Made by a program: the position numbers and the translations under genes
NCBI RefSeq assembly: GCF_900220975.1
Contig: NZ_OBQD01000013.1
Span: forward strand, 62,001-126,000
Direction: 5' to 3'
DNA: 64,000 bases
Origin: Rhizobium subbaraonis
Lineage (GTDB): Bacteria; Pseudomonadota; Alphaproteobacteria; Rhizobiales; Rhizobiaceae
The notes under the pieces: model-generated
The model's input: the letters and a program-made list of their open reading frames with translations, nothing else
Database searches by the model: none
What the model was told of the DNA's origin: nothing
Shown here: piece by piece, positions 63,837-64,000 of the stretch
Numbering within the stretch: the first letter of the stretch is position 1
Layout of the letters: each line of letters starts with the position of its first letter

Positions 63837-64000
63837 CGGAGAAAGCCTGATGCATTGGCGATGCCAGCAAAACTCCGTCCTGCCAGCTGAGGGGCATCCA
63901 CCATGCCGGCCGATTCCAGACCGAGCAAGATTGCGCGAGCGATTCCTAGGGAAAAATGAGAACATGATGCGTCTTGGACTGTCGGTTTGCTTCATATGGT
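63837..64000 (+). other. Window end
   Basis: No complete gene. An ATG at 63964 opens a frame (MMRLGLSVCFIW) that runs off the window and could be the start of an exported protein. Confidence 0.25.

Noticed and set aside
1-64000. CRISPR arrays, tRNA or rRNA genes, and an integrase gene
   Set aside because: No regularly spaced repeats, no cloverleaf with a recognisable CCA or TTCRA block, and no tyrosine recombinase sequence was seen in the window.

Overview
The window looks like part of a large integrative conjugative element (ICE) from an alphaproteobacterium, most likely a member of the Rhizobiales. The pointers are the high GC content, a RirA-type iron-responsive operator before an Fe(III) ABC transporter gene, and the overall gene styles. 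The host is an inference; no rRNA, tRNA or housekeeping locus is present to fix it.

The ICE backbone is in two blocks. Block 1 (1-6164) holds five overlapping genes of the TIGR037xx ('PFL_47xx', ICE-type G) mating-pair apparatus: TIGR03746 (cut by the window edge), TIGR03749, TIGR03752, the TIGR03751 lipoprotein and the TIGR03744 VirB4-like ATPase. Block 2 (49020-56287) resumes in the same direction with TIGR03757, TIGR03756, TIGR03755, a small membrane protein and TraG, then a DUF3742 gene on the other strand and a MobH-type relaxase. About 43 kb of cargo (roughly 6.2-49.0 kb) separates the two blocks, and more cargo follows the relaxase.

The cargo is dominated by metal handling and cell-envelope maturation. 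6.4-9.7 kb: CsoR/RcnR-family repressor with a His-tailed MFS exporter, then mntH. 9.8-13.3 kb: a minus-strand operon dsbA, PPIase, YafK-type L,D-transpeptidase, small membrane protein, YkuD L,D-transpeptidase. 13.5-22.2 kb: another YkuD enzyme, a CzcO-like flavoprotein, cyanide-insensitive quinol oxidase cioAB, a PBP2/FtsI-type transpeptidase and a DUF882 peptidase. 22.6-31.1 kb: two LapG/BTLCP-like cysteine peptidases, a CDF exporter, a PCu(A)C-like protein, a zinc-ribbon/MerR operon, an EptA-type phosphoethanolamine transferase and lspA. 31.2-40.3 kb: a TetR-controlled FAD monooxygenase, pseudoazurin, ccdA, lnt, a second MerR and a Zn/Cd/Pb-type P1B ATPase. 40.4-43.3 kb: IS debris (ISL3, IS66) fused to a permease remnant. 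44.6-48.6 kb: fbpCAB iron uptake. After the relaxase (56.4-64.0 kb): a broken MerR gene, an intact MerR, dsbB-dsbA, mntR, a multicopper oxidase with a ZIP transporter, PCu(A)C plus SCO, a fragment of the YkuD gene and a frameshifted HXXEE gene.

The main observation is a shared regulatory signature. At least five, and probably seven or eight, MerR-type promoters with a 19-bp spacer and a CTCTAG-NN-GCTAGAG-like core precede dsbA-ppi-ldt, the zinc-ribbon/MerR operon, eptA, the P1B ATPase, dsbB-dsbA and PCu(A)C-sco, with weaker versions before lspA and the HXXEE pseudogene. This suggests that one or two PbrR/CadR-like regulators coordinate metal efflux with disulfide formation, lipoprotein processing, peptidoglycan cross-linking and lipid A modification. 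The pairing of lspA with a PbrR/PbrA-like system recalls pbr lead-resistance operons, but the envelope part here is much larger.
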